Notes: a model not told the origin generated them from the sequence alone. A DNA stretch of 63,957 nucleotides from Orenia metallireducens (GCF_003001995.1 NZ_PVNB01000022.1:1-63957), one strand, 5' to 3'. Shown: positions 24,929-34,332, counted from the stretch's first letter. Numbers and translations are program-made.

Positions 24929-27826
24929 ATGAAGAAAAGAATTTTATGTTATTTATTACTAGTAGTTGCTCTACTCTTTTCAGCATGTAATCAAGAAGAA
25001 TCACTTCAAAATCCAGCTAAAATAGTTATCAAGGTAGTTGATGAAGCTGGAGAAGAAGTAGCTAATGCTGATGTCAGTCTAGAAGGGATAGCTACTGCTA
25101 AGACTGGTGATCAAGGTCTAGTAGTTTTTGATGGGATTAGACAGTCAAAGTTAAAAGCTATAATATCTAAAGCAGGGTATGATAGTGAGAAGGAGAAGTT
25201 AAAGTTAACAGATTTAAGCACAAAATTAACTGTTAAGTTAACTAGAACAGAGTTAGACAAAGATGAGATGGTCATAGTTGATGCTAAATACTATATTGAT
25301 ATTGATGACAATGTACTCAAACTCTTATTTAAGACCAATCCAGCTAATAGGGTTAATCTTTATCTAGGAGAGAGTAGTGATAGCTTAGTTAAGGTTAAAA
25401 GTAATATAAATTATGATAATCAAGGTCTTAAGCTGGAAGGGCTTACACCTAACCAGACTTATTATTATAAGATAGAGGCTATAAATGGTGAGAATACTAT
25501 TTCAACTGAAGTTTCATCTTTTAAGAAGATGAGCGCTACAAATAACTGGTCTCCTGCTAAGTGGCCTAGAGAGTCTATCTTCTATGAAGTCTTTGTCAGG
25601 AGTTTTTATGATGGTAATGGAGACCAGATTGGAGATTTTGTAGGATTAAAAGAAAAGCTACCTTATCTTAAAGAACTAGGAGTAGATGCATTATGGTTGA
25701 TGCCAATCAATGATAGCCCAAGCTATCATGGCTATGATGTAGTTGATTATTATGATACCAATCCTGATTATGGAACTTTAGAAGAGTTTCAAGAGTTTTT
25801 GCAGACTGCTCATGAGAATGGTATTAAGGTAATTATGGACTTGGTAGTAAATCATACTTCTAGTAGGAATCCATGGTTTGAAAGTTCAGCCTATGAAGAT
25901 GGGAGTCAGTATAGGGATTATTATGTCTGGCAAGATGAATTTGATGATGTAAATGAGCGAGGACCTTGGGGGCAGAGGGTCTGGTATCAGAGTTCTACTA
26001 AAAAAGCCTATTATGCTGATTTTTGGGATCAGATGCCTGATTTGAATTTCTCCAATCCAGAGGTTAGAGCAGAGATGAAACAGATAGCTAGATTCTGGCT
26101 AGACCCAAATAATGATGGGGACTTCTCCGATGGAGTAGATGGATTTAGGTTAGATGCAGCTAAGCATATTGATGATAAAGATAGTGATGTAACCCACAAT
26201 TGGTGGCAGGAGTTCAATACAGCTGTAAAAGAGGTCAATCCTAATGCCTTCTTAGTAGGGGAAAACTGGGCTGAAACCGATAAGATGGCACGTTTCTTTG
26301 AAGATTTAGATGCTTCTTTTAACTTCAGTTTAGCAGATAGAATGATAGAGGTTGCAAATGGAGAAAATGTTGATATTATTAAAGAGTTAAAAGAGATTCA
26401 TGCCAAATATAGTAGCTACTCTGATAGGTTCATCGATGCTACCTTCTTAAGGAATCATGATCAAAATAGAGTAGCAGCAGAGTTATCTGCTAGTGAGGAT
26501 AAGATGAAATTGGCAGCTTCTTTATTGTTGACCTTACCAGGAACACCATTTATCTATTATGGTGAAGAGATAGGACAAATAGGGGCTAAGCCTGATGATA
26601 ACATTAGAGAGCCCTTTGATTGGTATAGTGATGCCAAAGGTAAGGGTATGACTACAATGGATAAAGGGGGTTTTTACCATCCAATGGCTTATACTAAAGC
26701 CAATGATGGAATCTCCTTAGAGGAGCAGGAAGGTGTAGCAGGAAGTCTATTTGAACATTATAAGAGATTAATTAGAGTTAGAAAAGCTAATCCAGCCTTC
26801 TTCTCTAGTGCAAACTATACTAAGCTAGATATTAGTGGTCCAAATTATATCTATAAGGTAGAATCACCTCAAAATGATTATGACTTTTTTGTTCTTCATA
26901 ATTTAAGTAATTCACTACAAAAGATTGAGATAAATGCCGCTGCCTATGAGCTACTGACAGCTACTACTTATAATGCTTCAGATATCTTAGAAGTGCCTGC
27001 TTATGGAACGGTAATTTTAAAGAGTAAAGCTACAGGAAGCGAGCTATTTAATGTTAAAAAAGTTGTATTTAGCTATCAAGCAGAATCTAATGTAGATAAA
27101 GTGCTATTGCTAGGAGATATAGCTAGCTGGAAGATTAAAGATGGAATTGAGATGGAGAATAAAGACAATGATGGAAGCTATGAGGTTGAATTGAACTTGA
27201 TCCCAGGTAACTATAAGTATCAATTCGTTACAGAGACTGAAACTGTAGAACCGAATATACCACTTAGCTCTGATGGTCAGAAGAACCAGATTCAAATCAA
27301 TAAGAGTGATGGTAAAGAGACTATCGATCATACCTTTAGCTTTGATTTGCCAGAGGATGTTGATGAAGATGCTAGAGTGAGTTTGGCAGGAGAATTTAAT
27401 GGCTGGAATCCCCATGCTACTGAAATGACTGACAGAGATGGTGATGGAATTTGTGAGGTAACTATAAAATTATCACCTGGAGAATACCAATACAAATTTG
27501 TCATTAATGGTGGGGAGCGTTGGATTTCTGACCCCAAAGCTAATAAATACAGTAATGACGGTAATCGAAATAGTATCGTTACAATTGGAGGACATACTTT
27601 TAGCTATAATCCAGACCAAGCTATTGATGGTGTGATGCTAATAGGGGATATGAATGATTGGAGATTTTATGAGACTATTTTAAGAGAGGATGCTAATACA
27701 GGTAGATATGAGGCTAGCCTCTGGTTAGAGCCTGGGCAATATCAGTATCAGTTGATTGAACTAAAGACTGAACTTGATCCTAATGCAGAGCAAGTTGATG
27801 GTACCAATATTATTACAGTAGAATAA
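24929..27826 (+). CDS. GH13 alpha-amylase-type lipoprotein with three starch-binding-like domains
   Basis: A 965-residue surface lipoprotein with lipobox FSAC. A carboxypeptidase-regulatory/Ig-like domain (about 30-105) and an fn3-like domain (about 115-195) precede the GH13 barrel (about 205-620). All four GH13 regions are present: DLVVNHTS near 304, DGFRLDAAKH (nucleophile Asp near 409), GENW (acid/base Glu near 446) and LRNHDQ near 510. After an all-beta domain come three CBM48/AMPK-type modules: VLLLGDIASWK, VSLAGEFNGWNPH and VMLIGDMNDWR. It should cleave alpha-glucans at the cell surface. RBS AAGGAGG is eight bases before ATG. The cre-like site upstream suggests catabolite repression. 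Confidence 0.92.
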   Translation: MKKRILCYLLLVVALLFSACNQEESLQNPAKIVIKVVDEAGEEVANADVSLEGIATAKTGDQGLVVFDGIRQSKLKAIISKAGYDSEKEKLKLTDLSTKLTVKLTRTELDKDEMVIVDAKYYIDIDDNVLKLLFKTNPANRVNLYLGESSDSLVKVKSNINYDNQGLKLEGLTPNQTYYYKIEAINGENTISTEVSSFKKMSATNNWSPAKWPRESIFYEVFVRSFYDGNGDQIGDFVGLKEKLPYLKELGVDALWLMPINDSPSYHGYDVVDYYDTNPDYGTLEEFQEFLQTAHENGIKVIMDLVVNHTSSRNPWFESSAYEDGSQYRDYYVWQDEFDDVNERGPWGQRVWYQSSTKKAYYADFWDQMPDLNFSNPEVRAEMKQIARFWLDPNNDGDFSDGVDGFRLDAAKHIDDKDSDVTHNWWQEFNTAVKEVNPNAFLVGENWAETDKMARFFEDLDASFNFSLADRMIEVANGENVDIIKELKEIHAKYSSYSDRFIDATFLRNHDQNRVAAELSASEDKMKLAASLLLTLPGTPFIYYGEEIGQIGAKPDDNIREPFDWYSDAKGKGMTTMDKGGFYHPMAYTKANDGISLEEQEGVAGSLFEHYKRLIRVRKANPAFFSSANYTKLDISGPNYIYKVESPQNDYDFFVLHNLSNSLQKIEINAAAYELLTATTYNASDILEVPAYGTVILKSKATGSELFNVKKVVFSYQAESNVDKVLLLGDIASWKIKDGIEMENKDNDGSYEVELNLIPGNYKYQFVTETETVEPNIPLSSDGQKNQIQINKSDGKETIDHTFSFDLPEDVDEDARVSLAGEFNGWNPHATEMTDRDGDGICEVTIKLSPGEYQYKFVINGGERWISDPKANKYSNDGNRNSIVTIGGHTFSYNPDQAIDGVMLIGDMNDWRFYETILREDANTGRYEASLWLEPGQYQYQLIELKTELDPNAEQVDGTNIITVE

Positions 27827-27839
27827 ACTATGAATTTTT

Positions 27840-27871
27840 GGCCCTTGGAAGATTCCAGGGGTCTTTTTATT
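27840..27871 (+). terminator. Terminator after the amylase gene
   Basis: GGCCCTTGG pairs with CCAGGGGTC (wobble pairs) around AAGATT, followed by TTTTTATT. Confidence 0.75.
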
Positions 27872-28051
27872 GGTTTTATGCAGGAAAATTTTTTCTTTTA
27901 TCGTAATGATGATAACAAGAATCAGTACAGTTATTTCTATAATATAGTTACTTCTACCCTTAATAGTTTAGAGGTATAAATAATAAGGATATATTAAACT
28001 ATATATAAGAAGGTTATTTTGTTCAACCACAGTTTAGAGGGGGATGATAAT

Positions 28052-28948
28052 ATGCAAATAGGGATTATTGGTTTAGGAAAGATGGGGAAGAATCTGGCAT
28101 TAAACTTATTAGACCATGGCCATCAAGTGATAGGCTATGATATGAGCTCTGAAGGTTTAGAGATAGCTAGGAAGGAAGGAATTGAATGTGCTAATAGTTT
28201 AGAAGAATTAATAGAAAGTCTTTCAAGAAGAAGGGCTATCTGGATGATGATACCTGCTGGTGATCCAGTAGATGATACAATTAAGAAATTAGTACCATTA
28301 TTAGCCGAAGATGATATTATTATAGATGGTGGGAACTCAAATTTTAATAATACTTTAAGAAGAAATGAATACCTTAATCAAAAAGGAATCCATTTAGTCG
28401 ATGCTGGAACCAGTGGAGGTGTTGAAGGTGCTAGACATGGAGCCTGTATGATGATAGGGGCAGAGAATGATGTCTTTGCTTATTTAGAAGAGGTATTTAA
28501 AGGTGTAAATGTAGAAAAAGGCTACTTACATACAGGTCCAACAGGCAGTGGACATTTTACTAAGATGGTTCATAATGGCATTGAGTATGGTATCTTACAA
28601 GCTATTGGAGAGGGCTTTGAGATTCTTGAGGCCAGTGATTTTGATTTAGATTATAAAGAGATTGCAAGGGTTTGGAATCATGGCTCTGTAATTAGAAGTT
28701 GGTTGATGGAGTTGACTGAGAGTGCCTTTAGTAAAGATCCAAACTTAGAAGAGATAAAAGGTGTGGTTAACTCTTCTGGGGAAGGGTTATGGACAGTGGA
28801 AGAAGCTCTTAAGCTTAAGGTGCCAGTTCCTGTAATTGCTAACTCCCTTTTTGTCAGATATCGTTCTCAACAAGAGGATACCTTTTCAGGGAAGGTGATA
28901 GCAGCATTAAGAAATGAATTTGGAGGTCATAAGGTTGAAAAGAGATAA
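28052..28948 (+). CDS. gnd: 6-phosphogluconate dehydrogenase, decarboxylating (short GndA/YqeC type)
   Basis: A 298-residue protein. The N-terminal Rossmann motif is IGIIGLGKMGKNLA. DGGNSNF binds the substrate, VDAGTSGGVEGA is the family signature, and HNGIEYG follows the catalytic Lys (TKMVHNGIEYG). The length fits the short bacterial type rather than the 470-residue type. It converts 6-phosphogluconate to ribulose 5-phosphate with NAD(P). The frame opens at 28019 (TTG), but GAGGGGG before ATG 28052 marks the start. zwf overlaps its end, so the oxidative pentose phosphate branch is one operon. Confidence 0.93.
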   Translation: MQIGIIGLGKMGKNLALNLLDHGHQVIGYDMSSEGLEIARKEGIECANSLEELIESLSRRRAIWMMIPAGDPVDDTIKKLVPLLAEDDIIIDGGNSNFNNTLRRNEYLNQKGIHLVDAGTSGGVEGARHGACMMIGAENDVFAYLEEVFKGVNVEKGYLHTGPTGSGHFTKMVHNGIEYGILQAIGEGFEILEASDFDLDYKEIARVWNHGSVIRSWLMELTESAFSKDPNLEEIKGVVNSSGEGLWTVEEALKLKVPVPVIANSLFVRYRSQQEDTFSGKVIAALRNEFGGHKVEKR

Positions 28949-30413
28949 ATTAGAATCCTGCCAGTTTATAATTTTTGGTGGCACAGGAGATCTGACTCAC
29001 CGTAAGTTGATTCCAGCTTTTTATAATCTGCTAGACCAAGGGTTACTACCTGAAGAATTTTCTATAGTGGCTACTGGTAGGTCTATTGATAATCGAGAAG
29101 AGTATTTAGCAAGTTTATATCAGTCATTACACAAATTTGTTAAAAAAGAGATAAAAGAAGATATATGGAATGCTTTACAGAAAAAGATCTATTATAAGTC
29201 CTTTGATATCTTAAATGAAGGTGGATATCAGAATTTAAAGAAGATTTTAGATGAGAAATCTCAAAGTAAAGCTAGAAGAATCTTTTATTTAGCAATGCCT
29301 CCACGCTTTTTTGGAACTATTGTAAGTTCTCTAGAGAAGTATAAGTTGCTTGATTTCTCTAAGCCATCTTGGCCTAAGGTAGTTATTGAAAAGCCCTTTG
29401 GCTATGATCTTAAATCGGCAACTGAATTGAATCAACAAATAACCGGTGTATTTCCAGAAGAGAATATCTATCGGATTGATCATTACTTAGGTAAAGAGAT
29501 GTTACAGAGCATGATGATGATTCGCTTTGCCAATTTAGTTTTTGAAGCTGTCTGGGATAACAAGTATATAGATAATATACAGATTATCTCTAATGAGAAG
29601 GTTGGAGTAGGCCAGCGAGGTGGATACTATGAGAAGTCTGGAGCACTGCGAGATATGGTACAAAATCACATGTTACAGATTTTAGCCCTAACTGCAATGG
29701 AAGCTCCAGCAGATATGAGTACAGAGTCAATTAGGGCTGAAAAGATAAAGGTTTTAAAATCATTAGCTGATTTAGATATTGAGCAGATTGACAGTTATGT
29801 GATAAGAGGTCAATATGATGTAGGGAAGATAGATGGTGAGGAGGTAACTGCATATTGGAATGAAAGAAATGTTGCTGATGATTCTAGCACAGAGACCTTT
29901 GTAGCTCTGAAATTATTTGTAGATAATCTTCGCTGGTCTGGTGTGCCTTTTTATATCAAAACAGGAAAGAGGTTGCCTAATAAAGTAACCAAGGTGATTA
30001 TTGAATTTAAATCTTCTTTTCACCCTTCTTATCATAAAGAATTCAATGATTTAAGTCCTAATCTTCTAGTAATCAAGATTCAACCTGAGGAAGGGATTAG
30101 CTTTGAATTCAATGCTAAAAAGCCAGGTACTAAAGCAAAGATTGTTCCAGTCAAGATGGACTTCTGCCAAAACTGTCAGGTTGGTTTTAATTCTCCCGAA
30201 GCCTATGAAAGATTAATACATAGTGTAATCATTGGAGACCAGACTCTATTTACCCATTGGGATGAAGTAGAGTACTCTTGGAGATTTGTTGACCAGATAG
30301 CTCAAGCTTGGTCAGAAAGTAAATCACAATTACCAAGCTATCCTGCAGGTAGTAATGGACCAAAGGAGGTTGAGGAACTTCTGAAGAGAGATAATCGCAA
30401 ATGGTGGGAATAG
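28935..30413 (+). CDS. zwf: Glucose-6-phosphate 1-dehydrogenase
   Basis: A 492-residue protein with the nucleotide motif FGGTGDLTHRKL, the catalytic signature RIDHYLGKEM, VIEKPFG and the C-terminal PFYIKTGKRL. It oxidises glucose 6-phosphate to the lactone, feeding gnd. TTG 28935 is chosen because GGAGG (28921-28925) lies nine bases ahead; the in-frame ATG at 28914 has no site. The start lies inside the last codons of gnd (14-base overlap), implying translational coupling. Confidence 0.94.
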   Translation: MKRDKLESCQFIIFGGTGDLTHRKLIPAFYNLLDQGLLPEEFSIVATGRSIDNREEYLASLYQSLHKFVKKEIKEDIWNALQKKIYYKSFDILNEGGYQNLKKILDEKSQSKARRIFYLAMPPRFFGTIVSSLEKYKLLDFSKPSWPKVVIEKPFGYDLKSATELNQQITGVFPEENIYRIDHYLGKEMLQSMMMIRFANLVFEAVWDNKYIDNIQIISNEKVGVGQRGGYYEKSGALRDMVQNHMLQILALTAMEAPADMSTESIRAEKIKVLKSLADLDIEQIDSYVIRGQYDVGKIDGEEVTAYWNERNVADDSSTETFVALKLFVDNLRWSGVPFYIKTGKRLPNKVTKVIIEFKSSFHPSYHKEFNDLSPNLLVIKIQPEEGISFEFNAKKPGTKAKIVPVKMDFCQNCQVGFNSPEAYERLIHSVIIGDQTLFTHWDEVEYSWRFVDQIAQAWSESKSQLPSYPAGSNGPKEVEELLKRDNRKWWE

Positions 30414-30634
30414 TTATATAGATATAGCGTCTAGATTGAACATGATAATTGCATATAATTGTTATAAATATTATTCAAATTCCATTAAGTTCTATTTAAT
30501 TCCACAGATATAATTGATATAATTATAGTAGCCTTTCTTTTATAAACAATCTTATACATTAATTAATATTAGCTTTAATAGATTATTTTTACCAATATAT
30601 ACAGCAAAAAAATTAGCAGTGGAAGGATGATTTG

Positions 30635-31312
30635 ATGAAGAAGCAGATATTATTAGTGGTCATTGGATTGATCTTCTTTTCAAATTCTATAGTAATGGCA
30701 GAAGAAAGGATAGAGTTCAATGGAGGAGTTACATACAATAACTTTGTTTACTCTGACATTGACAGTGGCAAGTTAAATGATGATTATTGGGTAAGAGAAT
30801 CCTTAAATAATGGTACTGGTTTTTATTTAGAAGGGCTAGTTTGGCTAGGTAATAAATGGGGAATAGGAGGTGGGATAGATAGAGCAAGTTCTTCTTGGTC
30901 TTCCTTTGAAACCTATGCAGATAGCAGTAGAAGCGATTATCTATCTAAATATGATTTAGACGGATACTATGGTAAACTATCCTATAAATTAAGTGATGAG
31001 ATTAGATTAAATCTTGGTATCAGCAAGCATAACTTTGTGGAAAAATATAGTGAGGATAATTCTTGGGAGAATGGAGCTTTTAATGAAGCTGTTGTAGATG
31101 GAGATGGATTGGGATACTTATTAGAAGCCCAAGTTGATTATCCAGTTAATGACCATCTTGCTTTAATTGGAAGTTTCGGTTATAGAAAAGCAGACATTGA
31201 TGTAAAGAGAGTATATGATTGGAATCAAAATAAACTGGTTGAAAGTCAAGAAGATAATACTATTGGAGTAGATGGATTACGAGCGGGGATTAATCTGGCA
31301 CTTAAATTTTAA
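30635..31312 (+). CDS. Outer-membrane beta-barrel-like protein
   Basis: A 225-residue protein with a cleavable signal peptide (KKQILLVVIGLIFFSNSIVM-AEE). The mature part is rich in Gly, Ser, Asp and aromatics and shows alternating amphipathic strands (GGVTYNNFVYSD, GKLSYKLSDEIRLNLGISKH, LIGSFGYRKADIDVKRV). It ends in NLALKF, a terminal Phe preceded by alternating hydrophobics, the classical signal for barrel insertion by BamA. About eight strands can be drawn (OmpA/OmpW-like size). This supports an outer membrane in the host. RBS GGAAGGATGA precedes ATG 30635. Specific function unknown. Confidence 0.7.
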   Translation: MKKQILLVVIGLIFFSNSIVMAEERIEFNGGVTYNNFVYSDIDSGKLNDDYWVRESLNNGTGFYLEGLVWLGNKWGIGGGIDRASSSWSSFETYADSSRSDYLSKYDLDGYYGKLSYKLSDEIRLNLGISKHNFVEKYSEDNSWENGAFNEAVVDGDGLGYLLEAQVDYPVNDHLALIGSFGYRKADIDVKRVYDWNQNKLVESQEDNTIGVDGLRAGINLALKF

Positions 31313-31320
31313 TAATATTG

Positions 31321-31350
31321 AAAAGAGCAGGCTGAGCCTGCTCTTTTTTT
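31321..31350 (+). terminator. Terminator after the beta-barrel gene
   Basis: AAGAGCAGGC-TGA-GCCTGCTCTT followed by a T-run; a perfect stem. Confidence 0.92.
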
Positions 31351-31394
31351 ATGGGTAAGGTAAATAGCTTATGCTAATAAAGCAATTGATATAA

Positions 31395-31508
31395 TACAGA
31401 GAAAAAGTGGTATTTAGGAGGTAGGTAGGCAGGCAGGGGTTAGGAAAATCCAACTACCTAACCACCTAACCCCTAACTACCAAAGTAAAAATGTCGCAAT
31501 ATACCCAT
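31395..31508. repeat. Dispersed hairpin element, copy 5
   Basis: The right end TGTCGCAATATACCCAT is identical to copy 1; the left end TACAGAGAAAAAGTGG is diverged. The interior is an unrelated but self-complementary sequence: GGTAGGTAGGCAGGCAGGGG then TTAGG, against CTACCTAACCACCTAACCCC then TAACTACC. Confidence 0.7.
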
Positions 31509-31603
31509 TAAGCCTCATTTCATATAAAAATATAAGTTAATCTTACTTTCCATAATTCACCACCTAACCTTTAGCTGAATAGACTATCTAAAGGAGGTGG
31601 ATT

Positions 31604-31957
31604 ATGGGATTTTTTTCTTGGGCTAAAAAGATAAAAAGCAAGATAGCTAGTTTATTTAAGCGAGAGTGCCATTGTAGGAATAAGGATGTAACCAAGCTAA
31701 ATTTAGATGGGTTAGAGATATTTTTAGAGAGATGCTTTGCTTATGATAAACCCCATGAAGTTACAATTATTGTTCCAAGGGCTGAGTTGAGAAAGAAGAT
31801 AAAAAAAGGTGAGGACATGGAGGAAATTGAGATATTATTAAATAGTATTACAGTTGTTTCTTCTCCACAAAGACCTCCTCATGAGGGTGAAGATGATCAA
31901 GATCAATTACCAAAACCACCTGAAATACCACGAAGAAGTATCAATTCAAATGAATAA
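31604..31957 (+). CDS. Hypothetical protein next to the sleB-ypeB operon
   Basis: A 117-residue protein that I do not recognise. The N-terminus is a short amphipathic, Lys-rich helix (GFFSWAKKIKSKIASLFKR), followed by CHC and one more Cys, a compact alpha/beta-like middle (VTIIVPRAELRKKIKKG) and a disordered acidic/Pro tail (RPPHEGEDDQDQLPKPPEIP). No signal peptide; peripheral membrane binding by the helix is possible. RBS AAAGGAGG is seven bases before ATG. It sits 70 bases before sleB in the same direction, so it may be spore-related by position only. Confidence 0.6.
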   Translation: MGFFSWAKKIKSKIASLFKRECHCRNKDVTKLNLDGLEIFLERCFAYDKPHEVTIIVPRAELRKKIKKGEDMEEIEILLNSITVVSSPQRPPHEGEDDQDQLPKPPEIPRRSINSNE

Positions 31958-32026
31958 CTTTTTTGAATATTTGATAGACTAAAAGCAAAATATAATAGAG
32001 AAAAGAAACTAATAAAGGAGGTAAAA

Positions 32027-32503
32027 ATGAAGAAGTTAGCAGTATTTTTAGTCGTTATGTTATTAATTGGTACAGGTGTATTCTTTTATTATGCTCAACC
32101 TGAAGCTAATATTGAAGAAAGTGAGGCGGCATCAAGCTTTCAAAGTCTATCTCCTGAAATGCAGTTATTTGCTAGAACTCTTGATGCAGAAGCCCGAGGA
32201 GAGCCATATATTGGTCAAGTTGCAGTAGGCGCGGTGATTATGAATCGCATTCGTGATTCTAGATTCCCTAACACTCTATCAGGGGTAATTTATCAGCCTT
32301 GGGCATTTACAGCAGTAGCTAGAGGCCATATTTGGGAAGAGACTCCAAGCGATCAGATTGTAAAAGCTACCTTAGCGGCCTATCGTGGTTGGGATCCAAC
32401 TTATGGTTGTGTTTATTATTACAATGCAGCAAAAGTAGAAACTAATTGGATTTTCTCTCGTAAGACTGTAAGAACAATAGGTAAGCATATCTTTGCTAAA
32501 TAG
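32027..32503 (+). CDS. sleB: Cell wall hydrolase SleB (spore cortex-lytic enzyme)
   Basis: A 158-residue protein with an N-terminal signal/anchor (LAVFLVVMLLIGTGVFFYYA) and a complete hydrolase_2 domain: FARTLDAEARGEPYIGQVAV, VIMNRIRDSRFPNTL, GVIYQPWAFTAV and YYYNAAKV. The Glu in AEARGE is the expected catalytic acid. It lacks the N-terminal peptidoglycan-binding repeat of Bacillus SleB, so it is the short form. It degrades spore cortex during germination. The next gene, two bases beyond its stop region, encodes YpeB, its usual partner. RBS AAAGGAGG precedes ATG. Confidence 0.9.
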   Translation: MKKLAVFLVVMLLIGTGVFFYYAQPEANIEESEAASSFQSLSPEMQLFARTLDAEARGEPYIGQVAVGAVIMNRIRDSRFPNTLSGVIYQPWAFTAVARGHIWEETPSDQIVKATLAAYRGWDPTYGCVYYYNAAKVETNWIFSRKTVRTIGKHIFAK

Positions 32504-32514
32504 GAGTGATAAAT

Positions 32515-33954
32515 TTGGATTTTAAAACAATAGGTATAGTGATGTTGGTATTTGCTTTAGCCGCAGTAGGATATTGGGGATATAATCAATATGGTGCAAT
32601 GCAGAATGTTCAAAAGGATTTAGAGAGTGAATTAAATAATAGGTATGAGAATGCTTTTCAAGGTCTAAATCATCATATAGATGCTTTGGAATCAGAGCTA
32701 GGTACAGTCATGGTAGCTCAAGCTGCTGACAACCTATCTGTAAATCTATCTAATATCTGGCGCTCAGCCTATTCGGCACAAGAAGATATTGGACAACTTC
32801 CTCTTAGTGATAGCTCTTTGGACAATACCAAATCCATGCTACATAGGATCTTGCAATATACAAATCACTTGGACAAAAAGGTTGTTGATGGTGGATTAAG
32901 TGATAAAGATAAGAAGATGTTAAACTCTTTTTATAAAAATGTTATGGTGGCAAATAAGAATTTAGAGGGTATCCATGATAAGATGCTACAGAAGAACTTT
33001 AAATGGTATGACAAAAAGAGAGTTAAGATGGACTCAGATGCTGACCAACAATATTCTGCCAGTCCTTTAGCTGGTTTAGTAGAGTTGGATAAGAGTTTGA
33101 AGTTAGATGAAATTCAAAAAGAATTAGAAGCGATCTTCCCAGATGGGGGAATTGAATTAAATGATAGAGATATTACCTTAGCTTTAACAGAGGTTCAAGG
33201 TAAGACAGTAAATCAAAAACAAGCAATTCAAACAGCTAAGAGATTCATTAATAATCCGGAACAGTACAAGTATAATATTATAGATAAAGAACAGCTTAAG
33301 GTTAATGGTAGAACTATTGAAACCCATTTGCCAGCCCATTCAATTCAAGCAACAAATAAGAATAATAAGAATGAAAAAGTTTATATTGATGTCAGTAAAA
33401 AGGGTGGACAGGTAATCTCTTTGTTAAATAGTCGTGCAACTAAGGGCAAGAAGATAACTGAAGAGCAAGCTGAAGCCAAAGCTGCAGAGTTTTTAAAGAA
33501 GAATGGATATGAGCATATGGAGGTTGTCTCAAGTAAACCTTTCAATGATATTGCTATGATTGTACTTGCTCCTGTGCAGAAGGCTGGACAATATGGTGTA
33601 ATTATTACTCCAGATTCAGTAAGTACAGAGGTAGCAATGGATAATGGTGAAGTAATAGGTTTTAATGGTATCGAGTATCTATTACACCATAAAGATAGAC
33701 CAGAGAGTATGCTAATACCTAAATTCAGTATGGAAGAAGCTAAAAAGAAGATAAGTTCTAACCTGAATATAACCCATGAAAGATTAGTTATAGATACTCA
33801 TGGTGGTGGAAAAGAGGTATTATGCTATGAGTTCATTGGTGAAATAGGGGATGGACAAGGAGATGCCAATTATAGAGTTCATATCAATGCTATAACAGGT
33901 AAAGAAGAGGTAGTACATGGTGTTGATGATGATTTTTATAAGAATGTAAAGTAA
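32515..33954 (+). CDS. ypeB: Germination protein YpeB
   Basis: A 479-residue protein with an N-terminal TM anchor (IGIVMLVFALAAVGYWGY), a helical N-domain (about 30-190) and C-terminal PepSY-type repeats (TAKRFINNPEQYKYNII, ITEEQAEAKAAEFLKKNGYE, YRVHINAITGKEEVVHGVDD). This is the YpeB layout and length. It is needed for stable SleB in the spore. TTG 32515 is preferred because AGGAG (32502-32506) has an 8-base spacing; the in-frame GTG at 32506 overlaps that site. Confidence 0.9.
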   Translation: MDFKTIGIVMLVFALAAVGYWGYNQYGAMQNVQKDLESELNNRYENAFQGLNHHIDALESELGTVMVAQAADNLSVNLSNIWRSAYSAQEDIGQLPLSDSSLDNTKSMLHRILQYTNHLDKKVVDGGLSDKDKKMLNSFYKNVMVANKNLEGIHDKMLQKNFKWYDKKRVKMDSDADQQYSASPLAGLVELDKSLKLDEIQKELEAIFPDGGIELNDRDITLALTEVQGKTVNQKQAIQTAKRFINNPEQYKYNIIDKEQLKVNGRTIETHLPAHSIQATNKNNKNEKVYIDVSKKGGQVISLLNSRATKGKKITEEQAEAKAAEFLKKNGYEHMEVVSSKPFNDIAMIVLAPVQKAGQYGVIITPDSVSTEVAMDNGEVIGFNGIEYLLHHKDRPESMLIPKFSMEEAKKKISSNLNITHERLVIDTHGGGKEVLCYEFIGEIGDGQGDANYRVHINAITGKEEVVHGVDDDFYKNVK

Positions 33955-33968
33955 ATTAATCTTTAATT

Positions 33969-34018
33969 TAAGCCTAAGATTAGCTGATGTTTACAACATT
34001 AATTTTAGGCTTAAATTT
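33969..34018 (+). terminator. Long hairpin after ypeB
   Basis: AATTTAAGCCTAA pairs with TTAGGCTTAAATT around about 24 bases. The T-content downstream is modest (CCATTTCTTTTTC). Confidence 0.6.
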
Positions 34019-34042
34019 CCATTTCTTTTTCTAAAAAACTTC

Positions 34043-34071
34043 TTGACGTAACTATTGAGATTGTATATAAT
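34043..34071 (+). promoter_or_regulatory. Promoter of the tRNA array
   Basis: TTGACG (34043-34048) and TATAAT (34066-34071) with a 17-base spacer, 15 bases before tRNA-Val. Confidence 0.85.
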
Positions 34072-34085
34072 AATATTTGTGTTAA

Positions 34086-34161
34086 GGGCGAATAGCTCAG
34101 TTGGGAGAGCACCTGCCTTACAAGCAGGGGGTCACAGGTTCAAGTCCTGTTTCGCCCACCA
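34086..34161 (+). tRNA. tRNA-Val (anticodon TAC)
   Basis: Acceptor GGGCGAA with TTCGCCC, anticodon arm CCTGC-CTTACAA-GCAGG, TTCAAGT T-loop, encoded CCA. Confidence 0.95.
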
Positions 34162-34255
34162 TTTATTTAGCCATTAGCTACTGGCTATTAGCTTCTAGTC
34201 AGATTTTAAAGATTTAGCCAGAGGCCAACAGCTAGAAGCAAAAAGCTAACAATAC

Positions 34256-34332
34256 GGGGATGTGGTGGAGTTGGTTACCACGCCGGCCTGTCACGCCGGA
34301 GGTCGCGAGTTCGAGTCTCGTCATCCTCGCCA
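34256..34332 (+). tRNA. tRNA-Asp (anticodon GTC)
   Basis: Acceptor GGGGATG with CATCCTC (one G-U), anticodon loop CTGTCAC, discriminator G and encoded CCA. The spacer before it (34166-34250) holds inverted words such as AGCTTCTAG and CTAGAAGC. Confidence 0.95.
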
